Below, piece by piece: positions 35,824 to 45,458 of a stretch of 64,000 bases of DNA. The DNA is from an uncultured Ferrovibrio sp. (lineage in GTDB: Bacteria > Pseudomonadota > Alphaproteobacteria > Ferrovibrionales > Ferrovibrionaceae), in contig NZ_CALGPC010000003.1 of assembly GCF_937960835.1 (NCBI RefSeq), forward strand, positions 124,001 through 188,000. The letters run 5' to 3'. The notes under the pieces were generated by a model. It did not search any database. It had not been told where the DNA came from and worked only from the letters and a program-made list of their open reading frames with translations. Both the position numbers and the translations under genes were made by a program. How positions within the stretch are numbered: position 1 is the first letter of the stretch; the number at the start of each line of letters is the position of its first letter.

Positions 35824-36558
35824 TCAGCCCGCTTTCTTGAAATCGACGACAACGGCATTGGCATAGAGCCACACGACGATCAGCGACAGGAAGAAGATCA
35901 CGTCGCGCAGATCGATCACGCCGTCGGTGATGGCGTTGAAATGGCCCAGGAAGCTGAAGGAGGCGATCGTGTCGACGATCAGACCGGGCGCCCAGCCCTG
36001 GAAGAAATTCAGCACCATCGGCGCGCCCGAAACCGTGAAAATGAAGCAGATCAGGACGCTGATCACAAAGGCGATCACCTGATTGCGGGTCAGGGCGCTG
36101 ATGCAGCTGCCGATCGCCAGATAGGCGCCGGCCATCAGGAAGCTGCCGACATAGCCAGCCAGGATCACGCCGTTATCGGGCGTGCCAAGCCAGTTGACCG
36201 TGATCCAGAGCGGAAAGGTCAGCGCCAGCGCGATGCCTGCAAAAACCCAGGCGGCGACGAACTTGCCCAGCACCGCGGCCCAGAGCGGGATCGGCAGGGT
36301 CAGCAGCAGTTCGATGGTGCCCGACTTGCGCTCCTCGGCCCAGAGCCGCATTGCGATGGCAGGCAGGAAGAACAGGTAAAGCCAGGGATGAAACAGGAAG
36401 AAGGCCTTCAGATCGGCCTGGCCGCGCTCGAAGAACTGGCCGAGATAGAAAGTGAAGATTCCGGCCGTGAACAGGAAGACCACGATGAAGACATAGGCCA
36501 CGGGCGTGGCGAAATAGCCGGAGAGTTCGCGACGAAGAACGGCGAGCATAGGCTTCAT
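35824..36558 (-). CDS. GldF-like ABC-2 permease
   Basis: A 244-residue polytopic protein with six helices, beginning with a short amphipathic segment (VLRRELSGYF) typical of GldF-type ABC-2 permeases. The conserved LFFLPAIAMRLWAEERKSGTIELLLTLP region spans the cytoplasmic loop and the next helix. It pairs with the ATPase encoded immediately upstream (36573-37325); the GldG-like gene follows nine bases downstream. Confidence 0.9.
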   Translation of the reverse strand: MKPMLAVLRRELSGYFATPVAYVFIVVFLFTAGIFTFYLGQFFERGQADLKAFFLFHPWLYLFFLPAIAMRLWAEERKSGTIELLLTLPIPLWAAVLGKFVAAWVFAGIALALTFPLWITVNWLGTPDNGVILAGYVGSFLMAGAYLAIGSCISALTRNQVIAFVISVLICFIFTVSGAPMVLNFFQGWAPGLIVDTIASFSFLGHFNAITDGVIDLRDVIFFLSLIVVWLYANAVVVDFKKAG

Positions 36559-36572
36559 GGCTAATGATCCGA

Positions 36573-37325
36573 TCAGGCGGCGCGCGCGAGCGCGGCGGCT
36601 TGGGTGATCTGGCGGAAGGCGGCGTCGAGCTTGCCGGGGCCGGCGATGATGTCGCCGATGCGCCAGCCGGCAGCACCGTCTGGCCGGCCCTCGGCCACGA
36701 CACGGCCGCGGGCGATGATGATGGCGCGGCTGCAGACCGCTTCCACCTCTTCCAGGATATGGGTGGAGATGATGATCGCCTTGTCGCGCGCCATCGTCTG
36801 GATCAGCTGCCGCACTTCGTGCTTCTGGTTCGGATCCAGACCGTCAGTCGGCTCGTCCAGCACCAGCACCGGCGGATCATGCAGGATCGCCTGCGCCAGG
36901 CCGACGCGGCGCTTGTAGCCCTTCGACAGGGTGTCGATCGGCTGGTCCAGCACATCCTTGATGTTGACCTGGTCGACCACCTTCTCGATGCGCAACCAGC
37001 GGTCCTTGCCGGTCAGGCCACGCACATCGGCGATGAAGTCGAGAAAGCCGCGTGGCGTCATGTCGGCATAGGTCGGCGCGCCTTCGGGCAGATAACCGAT
37101 GCAGGTCTTGGCAGCCTGCGGATTGGCCTCAACGTCATGACCCATGACCGATATACTGCCAGAAGTAGGACTTAGGAATCCGCACAACATCTTCATGGTT
37201 GTGGATTTCCCCGCCCCGTTAGGTCCGAGAAAGCCGAGCACCTCGCCTTTCGCGACCGTGAAACTGATATTGTCGACAGCGGTGAACGGACCGAATTGCT
37301 TGACCAGATTCTTTATGTCGATCAT
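36573..37325 (-). CDS. GldA-like ABC ATPase
   Basis: A 250-residue ATPase. Walker A is GPNGAGKST at 34-42, the signature region is LSKGYKRRVGLAQA near 134-147, Walker B is VLVLDEPTDGLDP, and the switch histidine lies in ISTHILEE. The signature LSKGYKRR, rather than LSGGQ, marks the GldA/CcmA-like exporter class. It is the first gene of the four-gene Gld-like operon. Confidence 0.93.
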   Translation of the reverse strand: MIDIKNLVKQFGPFTAVDNISFTVAKGEVLGFLGPNGAGKSTTMKMLCGFLSPTSGSISVMGHDVEANPQAAKTCIGYLPEGAPTYADMTPRGFLDFIADVRGLTGKDRWLRIEKVVDQVNIKDVLDQPIDTLSKGYKRRVGLAQAILHDPPVLVLDEPTDGLDPNQKHEVRQLIQTMARDKAIIISTHILEEVEAVCSRAIIIARGRVVAEGRPDGAAGWRIGDIIAGPGKLDAAFRQITQAAALARAA

Positions 37326-37488
37326 CGTTTTGCGTCGTCTCCTGCCTGTCCCCCGTCAGCGCCGTTCCGACGGCGCCCGCTAGATAAGGGTTTACCTGCC
37401 CATGGTTCAAGCCCTCCTGATGCGATTTTGCCGGAAAGGCTGGAATCCGCTTTCTCGCGGCCTCAATCGGGGCCTTTTCTGATCCGCC

Positions 37489-37695
37489 ATGCCCCGTCAG
37501 CCTGCCATGGACCGCGAATCGCTTCCGTCCCCTGTTTCGCCCTGCGTGAGGATCTGTCAGATCGACCGCCGGACCGGCTGGTGCCTGGGCTGCTATCGCA
37601 CCGGCGAAGAGATCGGCGCCTGGCCGGGCCTGGACGACAGCGGCAAGCGCGCCTTGCTGGCCCGCATCGCCGCGCGCCGGCAGGGCCTTAGGTAG
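37489..37695 (+). CDS. DUF1289 small cysteine-rich protein
   Basis: A 68-residue DUF1289 protein. Four cysteines in SPCVRICQIDRRTGWCLGCYRT form the family's metal- or cluster-binding pattern, followed by EEIGAWPGLDD and a basic helix. The role is unknown. An internal ATG at 37507 is an alternative start. It lies 15 bases before the peptide-transporter permease gene and may share its transcript. Confidence 0.88.
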   Translation: MPRQPAMDRESLPSPVSPCVRICQIDRRTGWCLGCYRTGEEIGAWPGLDDSGKRALLARIAARRQGLR

Positions 37696-37710
37696 CGTAA
37701 AACCTGCTCG

Positions 37711-38661
37711 ATGCCGCAATTCCTGCTCAAGCGCCTCCTCACGCTGATCGCGACGCTGATCGCGACATCGATCATCGTTTTTCTGGTGCTGGAAATCCTG
37801 CCCGGCGATCCGGCACTGCTGGTGCTGGGCATCGATGCGACCGACGAGCAGCTTGCGGTCTTCCGCCAGCAATACGGCCTCGATAGGCCGATCCTGGAAC
37901 GCTACACCGACTGGATCGGCAATCTGCTGGTTGGCGATTTCGGAATTTCCTATGCCTACAAGACGCCGGTCTGGCAGATGATCGCCGATCGCTTGCCGCT
38001 GACCTATCCGCTGACGCTGATGGCCATGCTGCTGACCATCCTGCTGGCCTTGGGGCTTGGCGTCTTTGCGGCCGCGCGCCACAACAAGCCGGCCGATGTC
38101 ATCGTCATGGGCATCAGCCAGCTTGGCATCTCGATACCGAATTTCTGGTTCGGCCTGCTGCTGATCCTGCTGTTTGCCGTCAATCTCGGCTGGCTGTCGG
38201 CCGGTGGCTTTCCCGGCTGGGCCGACGGTCTGGGCCCGGGCCTGCAAAGCCTGATCCTGCCCAGCATCGCGCTGGCCGCCGTGCAGGCCGCGATTCTGGC
38301 CCGCATCACGCGCTCCTCGGTCCTGGAAGTGCTGCGCGAGGATTTCGTGCGCACGGCGCGCGCGAAAGGCTTGAGCCGCCATGCGGTGCTGTGGCGCCAT
38401 GTGCTGCGCAACGCGCTGATCCCCGTTGTCACCATGATCGGCCTGCAATTCGGCAATCTTTTGGCCGGCGCCATCGTGGTCGAGCAGGTCTTCTCGCTGC
38501 CCGGCCTCGGACGGCTGATCTTCCAGGCAATCAACAACCGTGATATCGAGGTGGTGAAAGCCGCCGTTGTGCTGCTGGCCTTCACCGTGGTGACCGTCAA
38601 TTTCATCGTCGATGTCCTTTATGCGGTGATCGATCCGCGCCTGAAGGCCCGCGATGTTTGA
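37711..38661 (+). CDS. Peptide/nickel-type ABC importer, permease 1 (DppB-like)
   Basis: A 316-residue permease of the DppB/OppB family. An N-terminal helix (about 9-30) is followed by FRQQYGLDRPILERYTDW and five further helices. The cytoplasmic EAA loop is visible as VREDFVRTARAKGLSRHAVLWRHVLRNAL-like sequence around residues 210-235. Its stop overlaps the start of the second permease by eight bases. Confidence 0.93.
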   Translation: MPQFLLKRLLTLIATLIATSIIVFLVLEILPGDPALLVLGIDATDEQLAVFRQQYGLDRPILERYTDWIGNLLVGDFGISYAYKTPVWQMIADRLPLTYPLTLMAMLLTILLALGLGVFAAARHNKPADVIVMGISQLGISIPNFWFGLLLILLFAVNLGWLSAGGFPGWADGLGPGLQSLILPSIALAAVQAAILARITRSSVLEVLREDFVRTARAKGLSRHAVLWRHVLRNALIPVVTMIGLQFGNLLAGAIVVEQVFSLPGLGRLIFQAINNRDIEVVKAAVVLLAFTVVTVNFIVDVLYAVIDPRLKARDV

Positions 38662-39499
38662 CCGCGCTGGCTTTCTGCGCCGCGCCCTGCGGCATCGCAG
38701 CTTTGCCTTCGGCGGCCTGCTGACCGCCATCGTCGTCGGCATGGCGCTGCTGTCGCTCTTCTGGACGCCCTATTCCACCACGGCCATCAACATCCGCCGC
38801 CGCCTGGCGCCGCCATCGGCCGAGCACTGGCTTGGCACCGACGCCTTCGGACGCGACGTGCTGTCGCTCATCCTTGCCGGTGCGCAGAATTCGCTTTTCG
38901 TCGCCATCGTGTCGGTCGGCATCGGCCTGCTGCTGGGCAGCGCACTTGGCCTGCTGGCCTCGGCCAGGCGCGGCTGGATCGAAGAGCTGGTGATGCGCAT
39001 GGCGGATTTCACCTATGCCTTCCCGGCGATCCTGTCGGCGATCATGTTCGCTGCCATTCTCGGGCCGCGGACGATCAACTCGATCATCGCCATCGCGATC
39101 TTCAACATTCCGGTCTTTGCCCGCGTCGTGCGTGCTTCAGCCAACGCGATCTGGGCGCGCGACTTCATCCTTGCGGCGCGCTCGGCCGGCAAGGGCCTCT
39201 TCCGCATCACCATCGAACATGTGCTGCCGAACATCCTGGCGGTGATCGTCGTGCAGGCGACCATCCAGTTCGCGCTGGCGATTCTGGCCGAAGCGGCCCT
39301 GTCCTATCTCGGTCTCGGCACCCAGCCGCCGACGCCCTCCTGGGGCCGCATGCTGAACGACGCCCAGACCTACGTCTTCCGCGCCCCCTTGCTCAGCGTG
39401 TTTCCCGGCCTCGCTATCGCGATCTCGGTGCTTGGCCTCAATCTTCTGGGCGATGGCCTGCGCGATCTGACCGATCCGCGCCTGGCGCGGCAAAGGTAA
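38654..39499 (+). CDS. Peptide/nickel-type ABC importer, permease 2 (DppC-like)
   Basis: A 281-residue DppC/OppC-family permease. It has the usual first helix (about 18-38), the HWLGTDAFGRDVLS motif near residues 57-70, an EAA loop (ARDFILAARSAGKG), and the C-terminal PSWGRMLNDAQ...PGLAIAISVLGLNLLGDGLRD pattern. It forms a heterodimer with the preceding permease. Confidence 0.93.
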   Translation: MFDRAGFLRRALRHRSFAFGGLLTAIVVGMALLSLFWTPYSTTAINIRRRLAPPSAEHWLGTDAFGRDVLSLILAGAQNSLFVAIVSVGIGLLLGSALGLLASARRGWIEELVMRMADFTYAFPAILSAIMFAAILGPRTINSIIAIAIFNIPVFARVVRASANAIWARDFILAARSAGKGLFRITIEHVLPNILAVIVVQATIQFALAILAEAALSYLGLGTQPPTPSWGRMLNDAQTYVFRAPLLSVFPGLAIAISVLGLNLLGDGLRDLTDPRLARQR

Positions 39500-39503
39500 A
39501 GCC

Positions 39504-40501
39504 ATGACAGCGCTGCTTTCCGTCCGCGATCTGCGCGTCGCCCTGCCGACCAACCGGGGCGCAACCGAAATCGTCCGCGGCCTCAGCTTTGACCTCAACA
39601 AGAGCGAAACGCTTGGCATCGTCGGCGAGTCCGGCTGCGGCAAGTCGATGACTGCTCTGGCTTTGATGGGCCTCCTGCCCGAGGGCGCGGAAACGGCAGG
39701 CGAGGTTTCCTACCAGGGCGAGAATCTGCTGCGCGCCAGCGAGAAGCGGCTGTGCGATCTGCGCGGCAACCGCCTGGCGATGATCTTCCAGGAGCCGATG
39801 ACTTCGCTCAATCCGCTGCATCGCATCGGCGACCAGGTCGCCGAGCCCTTAACCCTGCATGCGGGCCTGAGCCGCCGCCAGGCCAAGGAGCGTGCCGTCG
39901 AATTGCTGGATCGCGTCGGAATCCCCGATCCGCGGTCGCGGCTGGATGCCTATCCGCATCAGCTGTCCGGCGGTCAGCGCCAGCGCGTGATGATCGCCAT
40001 GGCGCTCGCCTGCGGGCCCGACATCCTGATTGCCGACGAGCCGACCACGGCTTTGGATGTCACCATCCAGGGCCAGATCCTCGATCTGATCCGCCAGATT
40101 GTGGACGATACCGGCATGGCGCTGATCCTGATCAGCCACGATCTTGGCGTCATTGCCGAGACCGTGGATCGCGTGCTGGTCATGTATGCCGGACGTGCCG
40201 TCGAGGCCGGCCCGGTGCATGCGGTCTTTTCCGATCTGGCGCATCCTTATGCCCGCGGCCTGTTCGCCGCCATGCCGCGCCTTGATCGCGCGCTGGCAGA
40301 GCGCGCCTATCCGCGCCCGCCGCTGCCGACCATTCCGGGTATCGTGCCCGATCTGCATGATCTGGGCCCGGCCTGCGCCTTTGCTGATCGCTGCAGCCTG
40401 TCCGAGCCGCGCTGCCGCGAGAAAATGCCGCCCGAGGTCTTTGTCTCGCCCGAGCATTGGGCGGAATGCTGGCGCACCGATGAAGCGCGGAGACGACTGC
40501 C

Positions 40502-40505
<4 letters not shown>
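39504..40505 (+). CDS. Peptide/nickel-type ABC importer, ATPase 1 (DppD-like)
   Basis: A 333-residue ATPase. Walker A GESGCGKS is near residue 41, the signature LSGGQRQRVMIAMAL near 155, and Walker B ILIADEPTTALD near 175. The C-terminal oligopeptide-transporter extension has four cysteines in GPACAFADRCSLSEPRCREK, plus one before the end, of the type that holds an iron-sulphur cluster in DppD. Its last bases overlap the GTG start of the second ATPase. Confidence 0.93.
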
Positions 40506-41486
<981 letters not shown>

Positions 41487-41515
<29 letters not shown>

Positions 41516-41822
41516 GCGTGTAGCCGCGTTCGCGCATGCAGTAGTCGACGAATTCGTATTCCCGCGGTCCCCGCATGAAGTAGGACGGCGACTGCACGGA
41601 ATGGAAAGGCGGCCCCCAGCCGAAGCCGGTGCCGGTATAAGGCGGGTAAAGCTGATGCGTCGCCTGACTTTCATCCAGCGCCTGCCAGTAGGCCTTTTCC
41701 CTGCATTCCTTCTCGTCGGCGGCGATTTGCGCAGGCGAGGTATCCGTGCGCGCCCATTCGGTCGAAGCCGCACAGCCGCCCAGCACCAGCAGAGCAAAAG
41801 CGCACAGAACCCGTCTCATCAT
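41487..41822 (-). CDS. Small lipoprotein, paralogue 1 of 3
   Basis: A 111-residue lipoprotein with lipobox LGGC at residues 14-17. Shared features with the next two genes are a W near residue 23, one cysteine in the middle helix (EKECREKA), a tyrosine/proline-rich stretch with aromatic residues, and the C-terminal pattern CMRERGYTLRPIE. The two mature cysteines could form a disulphide in the periplasm. I do not recognise a named family. Its ATG overlaps the stop of paralogue 2. Confidence 0.8.
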
Positions 41823-42145
41823 TCCACCGGGACCAGTTTATAGCCGCGCTGTTCCATGCAGTAGACGGCCAGTTCGTACTGACGGGGACCGCGGCGGCTG
41901 TAGGATGCCACCGGCCCGCTGCCGCCGTCCTCGCCGCCGCCATCCAGGATGAATTGCGTGTCGCGATAGGGCGGATATTTCGGGCCCGAGGCAAAGCTTT
42001 CATCCAGCGCCTGCTCGGCCGCGATCTCTTCGCAGTTCTTCTCATCGGCCAAACGCTGCGCATCCGCGGTATCCGGCCGCGACCATCGTGTCGCCGGCGC
42101 GCAGGCCGCCACCATCAGCAGGCACACCAATGCAAGCTTATTCAT
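41819..42145 (-). CDS. Small lipoprotein, paralogue 2 of 3
   Basis: A 108-residue lipoprotein from the ATG at 42145 (frame open to 42172). The signal peptide LALVCLLMVAAC ends in a lipobox. The mature part repeats the layout of its neighbours: RWSRPDT, a mid cysteine in DEKNCEEIAAEQALDESFA, YPPYRDTQF, a glycine-rich insert unique to this copy, and YCMEQRGYKLVPVE at the C-terminus. It overlaps paralogue 1 by four bases. Confidence 0.8.
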   Translation of the reverse strand: MNKLALVCLLMVAACAPATRWSRPDTADAQRLADEKNCEEIAAEQALDESFASGPKYPPYRDTQFILDGGGEDGGSGPVASYSRRGPRQYELAVYCMEQRGYKLVPVE

Positions 42146-42168
42146 GCTCCTGATCATGCGAGAGACAC

Positions 42169-42498
42169 TCACGATGGCGGCACCGGCGTCAGACTGTAGC
42201 CGCGCGCCCGCAGGCAGAAGGAGCGCAATTCATGCTCGCGCTGCATCCGCGACATGAAGGGATCGTCGAACGGGCCATAGGAGTAGCGGCGGTAGCGGGG
42301 AAAGCCGTAGGGCGACCAGGGATAATAGGCAAACGGCATGCTGTAGCTTTCGCGGAACGCCTGGTCGCGCGCAAGCCTGGCGCATTCGGCCGTATCGGCC
42401 TCCGCCTCCATCATGGAGACATTGGGCTTGGTCCATTCCATCTGCGGCCCGCAGCCGGCAAGGGTCAATACGACGGCGAGCGGCGATATCCGAAGCAT
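42169..42498 (-). CDS. Small lipoprotein, paralogue 3 of 3
   Basis: A 109-residue lipoprotein from the ATG at 42498 (frame open to 42534), with lipobox LAGC. The most divergent of the three, it has MEWTKPNVS, a cysteine in DTAECARLARDQAFRES, an aromatic and arginine-rich centre (PWSPYGFPRYRRYSYGPF), and SFCLRARGYSLTPV at the end. It is first in the transcript. The common WxxP...C...C...RGYxLxPv pattern argues for tandem duplication. Confidence 0.8.
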   Translation of the reverse strand: MLRISPLAVVLTLAGCGPQMEWTKPNVSMMEAEADTAECARLARDQAFRESYSMPFAYYPWSPYGFPRYRRYSYGPFDDPFMSRMQREHELRSFCLRARGYSLTPVPPS

Positions 42499-42638
42499 GA
42501 CATCCCTCCACCGGCAACCCAGCGGGGCAATCATTCACCTGATCCGCATTCAAATAGATCGCGATACAGGTGCGATCTAGATTTTTCCGCGATTGCGGCG
42601 GAATAAAGACGCAAGGCCTGTTCTTCTAGGGGCTATTC

Positions 42639-43016
42639 CTATTCCTGGCAGGGAAAGGCATCCGCCAGCGCCATACGGACCGCCTGCATGGCGTCCAGCT
42701 CCATCTGATCGGCGTTGTCCCGCGCCCATTCGACATATTGCTGCTGCAGCAATCCTGCCGGGGCTTCGTGCGGCGCGCAGAACCAGGTCAGTTCCTTGCC
42801 GTCGGCGACGATCAGCTCATACATCGCCACGGCCCCCTGCAGATAGCGCTGGCAGCCAGCCAGAAGCGGACTGCCCTCGCCGGACTCGCAGGATGCCGCC
42901 AGATCCTTGGCCAGAAACCGCGGCGGCGGAGTGAGATCATTCGACATCATCTGCGCCAGCACAGGCGACGCAATCAGGGTAGCCGCAAACAGCAGAAAAG
43001 CAGATAGGCGCATCAC
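42639..43016 (-). CDS. Rap1a/Tai-family small exported protein
   Basis: A 125-residue secreted protein: signal peptide to about LAQ, then the Rap1a/Tai pattern with CESGEGSPLLAGCQRYLQGAV, a central FCAP, QQQYVEWARDN and the terminal ALADAFPC. Members of this family are known as immunity proteins against type VI secretion amidases, but many stand alone with unknown roles. Here no effector or T6SS gene is visible. Its ATG overlaps the stop of the CinA-like gene upstream. Confidence 0.8.
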   Translation of the reverse strand: MMRLSAFLLFAATLIASPVLAQMMSNDLTPPPRFLAKDLAASCESGEGSPLLAGCQRYLQGAVAMYELIVADGKELTWFCAPHEAPAGLLQQQYVEWARDNADQMELDAMQAVRMALADAFPCQE

Positions 43017-43798
43017 ACGATCTCGTTCTCGACAGGCTCGCCGCCCAATTGGCGGAAAATGGCATGCATGGCTGAAGCGGCGGCTTCCAGCCGCCCGGCA
43101 TCGGTAGACCGCAGCACGATGGCGGTGGAGGCCTTGCCGCCCCGGAAAGCCGGATAGGAGCCCATATCGACATCGGGATAGGTCTGCTGCAGCGCGCCCA
43201 GCGATTCCGCTACCGCGCCTTCCGGCACCTGGGCGACAATCGTGCGCGACAGCAGGCGATCCCCACCGACCAGCGTCGGCGCGACGCTGGCGACCATCGC
43301 CTGGAAAATCGCCGGCACGCCGGCCATCACCATGACATTGCCGATGCGAAAGCCCGGCGCGGCCGATACCGGGTTGTCGATCAGCGTCGCCGTATCGGGG
43401 ACCCGCGCCATGCGCAGCCGCGCGGCATTCAGCATGCCGGGCTCGTAATGCGCTTCCAGACGGCGGCGGGCTTCCGGATGGATGTCGATGCCCACGCCAA
43501 AGGCCTTGGCGATGCTGTCGGCGGTGATGTCGTCATGGGTCGGCCCGATGCCGCCGGAGGTGAAGACGTAGTCATAACGGCTGCGCAGCTCGTTCACGGC
43601 AGCGACGATCATCGCCTCGATATCGGGCACCACGCGGGCTTCCATCAGCCGGATGCCCAGCTCGGTCAGCCGGCCCGACAGATAATGCATGTTGGCATCG
43701 CGCGTGCGGCCCGAAAGGATTTCGTTGCCGATGACCAGCATCGCCGCAGTGACGATCTTCGGCTGCCTGGTCTCGGCGTTGGGAGGCGTTTCCGTCAT
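43013..43798 (-). CDS. CinA N-terminal (molybdopterin-binding-like) domain protein
   Basis: A 261-residue protein with only the MoaB/MoeA-like domain of CinA: AAMLVIGNEILSGRTRDAN, FTSGGIGPTHDDITADSIA and GNVMVMAGVPAIFQAM. The C-terminal nicotinamide-nucleotide amidase domain is missing, as in many alphaproteobacteria. Related proteins act as ADP-ribose/FAD-type pyrophosphatases. The ATG at 43798 is preferred over 43837. Confidence 0.88.
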   Translation of the reverse strand: MTETPPNAETRQPKIVTAAMLVIGNEILSGRTRDANMHYLSGRLTELGIRLMEARVVPDIEAMIVAAVNELRSRYDYVFTSGGIGPTHDDITADSIAKAFGVGIDIHPEARRRLEAHYEPGMLNAARLRMARVPDTATLIDNPVSAAPGFRIGNVMVMAGVPAIFQAMVASVAPTLVGGDRLLSRTIVAQVPEGAVAESLGALQQTYPDVDMGSYPAFRGGKASTAIVLRSTDAGRLEAAASAMHAIFRQLGGEPVENEIV

Positions 43799-43893
43799 GG
43801 GGAGGAAATAGCACGCACAACGCGGGCAAGCCAGCACCCGATTAGCGCGATACGACCATTGCCGCCTCTACTTCCGGCTTGTATAGGCGGCGG

Positions 43894-44586
43894 ATGGACT
43901 TCCCTGCCCCTTTGACCCCTGCGATCCTTTTGCGCCGCTACAAGCGGTTTCTGGCCGATGTCCGGTTCGATGACGGCCACGAGGAAACCGTGCATTGCCC
44001 CAATCCGGGCGCCATGCTGGGCCTGACGGAACCGGGCAGCCGGGTCTGGTTAAAACCCGGCAGGGGCAAGCTCAACTGGGGCTGGGTGCTGGCCGAGGCC
44101 GACGGCAGCTTGATCGGCATCGATACCGGGCTGCCCAACCGCCTCACCGCCGAAGCCCTGGCGGCCGGCCGCATTGCAGAACTGACCGGATATCACTTGC
44201 ATCGGCCGGAAGTTGCCTATGGCGCCCACAGCCGGGTGGATTTCCTGCTGAGCGCCGAGGGCAAGCCCGACTGCTATCTCGAAGTGAAGAATGTCCATCT
44301 CAGCCGCCAGCCGGGTTTGGCGGAATTCCCCGATTGCGTCACCGAGCGCGGCGCCAAGCATCTGCGCGAGCTCGCGGCGATGGTCGCCGCCGGCAAGCGG
44401 GCCGTCATGCTGTTCGTGGTACAGCGCAGCGATTGCAGCCATTTTCGCATCGCCGCCGACTGCGATCCCGGCTACGCCGCGGCCTTCAGGGAGGCTAGGA
44501 ATAGCGGGGTCGAGGCGCTATGTTACGCCTGCAACGTCAGCCCGGCCGGGATCAGTATTGCGCGGCCGCTGGTTTTGGACTCGTAA
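43894..44586 (+). CDS. sfsA: Sugar fermentation stimulation protein SfsA
   Basis: A 230-residue SfsA-family protein. Clear hallmarks are RRYKRFLADV, VHCPNPGAMLGL, the nuclease-like core HSRVDFLL...CYLEVKNVHL, GAKHLREL and the C-terminal LCYACNVSP. The core resembles PD-(D/E)xK nucleases, and DNA binding has been reported for the E. coli protein; its real role is unsettled. The ATG at 43894 is preferred over a TTG at 43879. The map gene follows 17 bases downstream. Confidence 0.93.
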   Translation: MDFPAPLTPAILLRRYKRFLADVRFDDGHEETVHCPNPGAMLGLTEPGSRVWLKPGRGKLNWGWVLAEADGSLIGIDTGLPNRLTAEALAAGRIAELTGYHLHRPEVAYGAHSRVDFLLSAEGKPDCYLEVKNVHLSRQPGLAEFPDCVTERGAKHLRELAAMVAAGKRAVMLFVVQRSDCSHFRIAADCDPGYAAAFREARNSGVEALCYACNVSPAGISIARPLVLDS

Positions 44587-44603
44587 CTCACTGGAATAGA
44601 ACG

Positions 44604-45443
44604 TTGAATCAAGATTTTGCTCCTATCGTCGATACTGGCGACGAGGACGAGGATTTCCGTCCCGGCGCAATCCGCCTGCACAAGCCGGAGGATTTCGAGG
44701 GCATGCGCCGGGCCGGCCGGCTGGCCGCGGAGACGCTGGATTTCATCACCCCCTATGTCGTGCCGGGCGTGACCACCGGCGAGCTCGACGAGCTGTGCCA
44801 CAAATTCATCGTTGAGCATGGCGCCGTGCCCGCGCCGCTCGGCTATCGCGGCTATCCGAAATCGATCTGCACCTCCGTCAACCACGTCGTCTGCCATGGC
44901 ATTCCCGGCGACAAGGTGCTGGAAGACGGCGACATCATGAATATCGACGTCACCGTCATCCTGGACGGCTGGCATGGCGATACCAGCCGCATGTTTTTGC
45001 TGGGCGATGTCGGCGTGAAGGGCCGCCGCCTGTGCGAGATCACCTACGAAGCCATGATGCGCGGCATCGAAGTGGTGAAGCCCGGCGCCACCACGGGCGA
45101 TATCGGCTACGCCATTCAGAAATTCGTCGAGAAGGAGCGCTTCTCGGTGGTTCGCGATTTCTGCGGCCATGGCCTTGGCCGCATTTTCCACGAGCCGCCG
45201 AACATTCTGCATTACGGCGAACCGGGCACCGGCGTGCCGCTGAAGCCCGGCATGTTCTTCACCATCGAGCCGATGGTGAATGCCGGCAAGTGGCAGGTGA
45301 AACTGCTGTCAGACGGCTGGACGGCGGTCACCAAGGACCGTTCGCTCTCGGCGCAGTTCGAGCATTCGATCGGTGTGACCGAAACCGGCTACGAGATCTT
45401 CACCCTTTCCCCTAAGGGCTGGCACAAGCCGCCCTATCTGTGA
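44604..45443 (+). CDS. map: Methionine aminopeptidase, type I
   Basis: A 279-residue enzyme that removes initiator methionine. Metal ligands are seen in NIDVTVILDGWHGDTSRMF (two Asp), CGHGLGRIFHEPPNI (His), FTIEPMV (Glu) and SAQFEHSIGVTE (Glu). The best start is a TTG at 44604: a GGAATAGA ribosome site precedes it, no ATG exists in a suitable place, and the next ATG (codon for GMRRAGRL) would cut conserved residues. It follows sfsA in the same direction. Confidence 0.92.
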   Translation: MNQDFAPIVDTGDEDEDFRPGAIRLHKPEDFEGMRRAGRLAAETLDFITPYVVPGVTTGELDELCHKFIVEHGAVPAPLGYRGYPKSICTSVNHVVCHGIPGDKVLEDGDIMNIDVTVILDGWHGDTSRMFLLGDVGVKGRRLCEITYEAMMRGIEVVKPGATTGDIGYAIQKFVEKERFSVVRDFCGHGLGRIFHEPPNILHYGEPGTGVPLKPGMFFTIEPMVNAGKWQVKLLSDGWTAVTKDRSLSAQFEHSIGVTETGYEIFTLSPKGWHKPPYL

Positions 45444-45458
45444 TCCCGCATTCCAGTC

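Noticed and set aside
32605..36564. A 1319-codon plus-strand open frame
   Set aside because: It runs antisense to htpG's start and the Gld-like operon, is rich in R, H, Q and L without domain structure, and results from GC-rich codon bias; the minus-strand genes are clear families.
42556..42578. Inverted repeat AGATCGC/GCGATCT followed by a short T-run, as a terminator
   Set aside because: Its T-run is on the plus strand, but no plus-strand gene ends nearby; the 7-base stem is too short to support another role.
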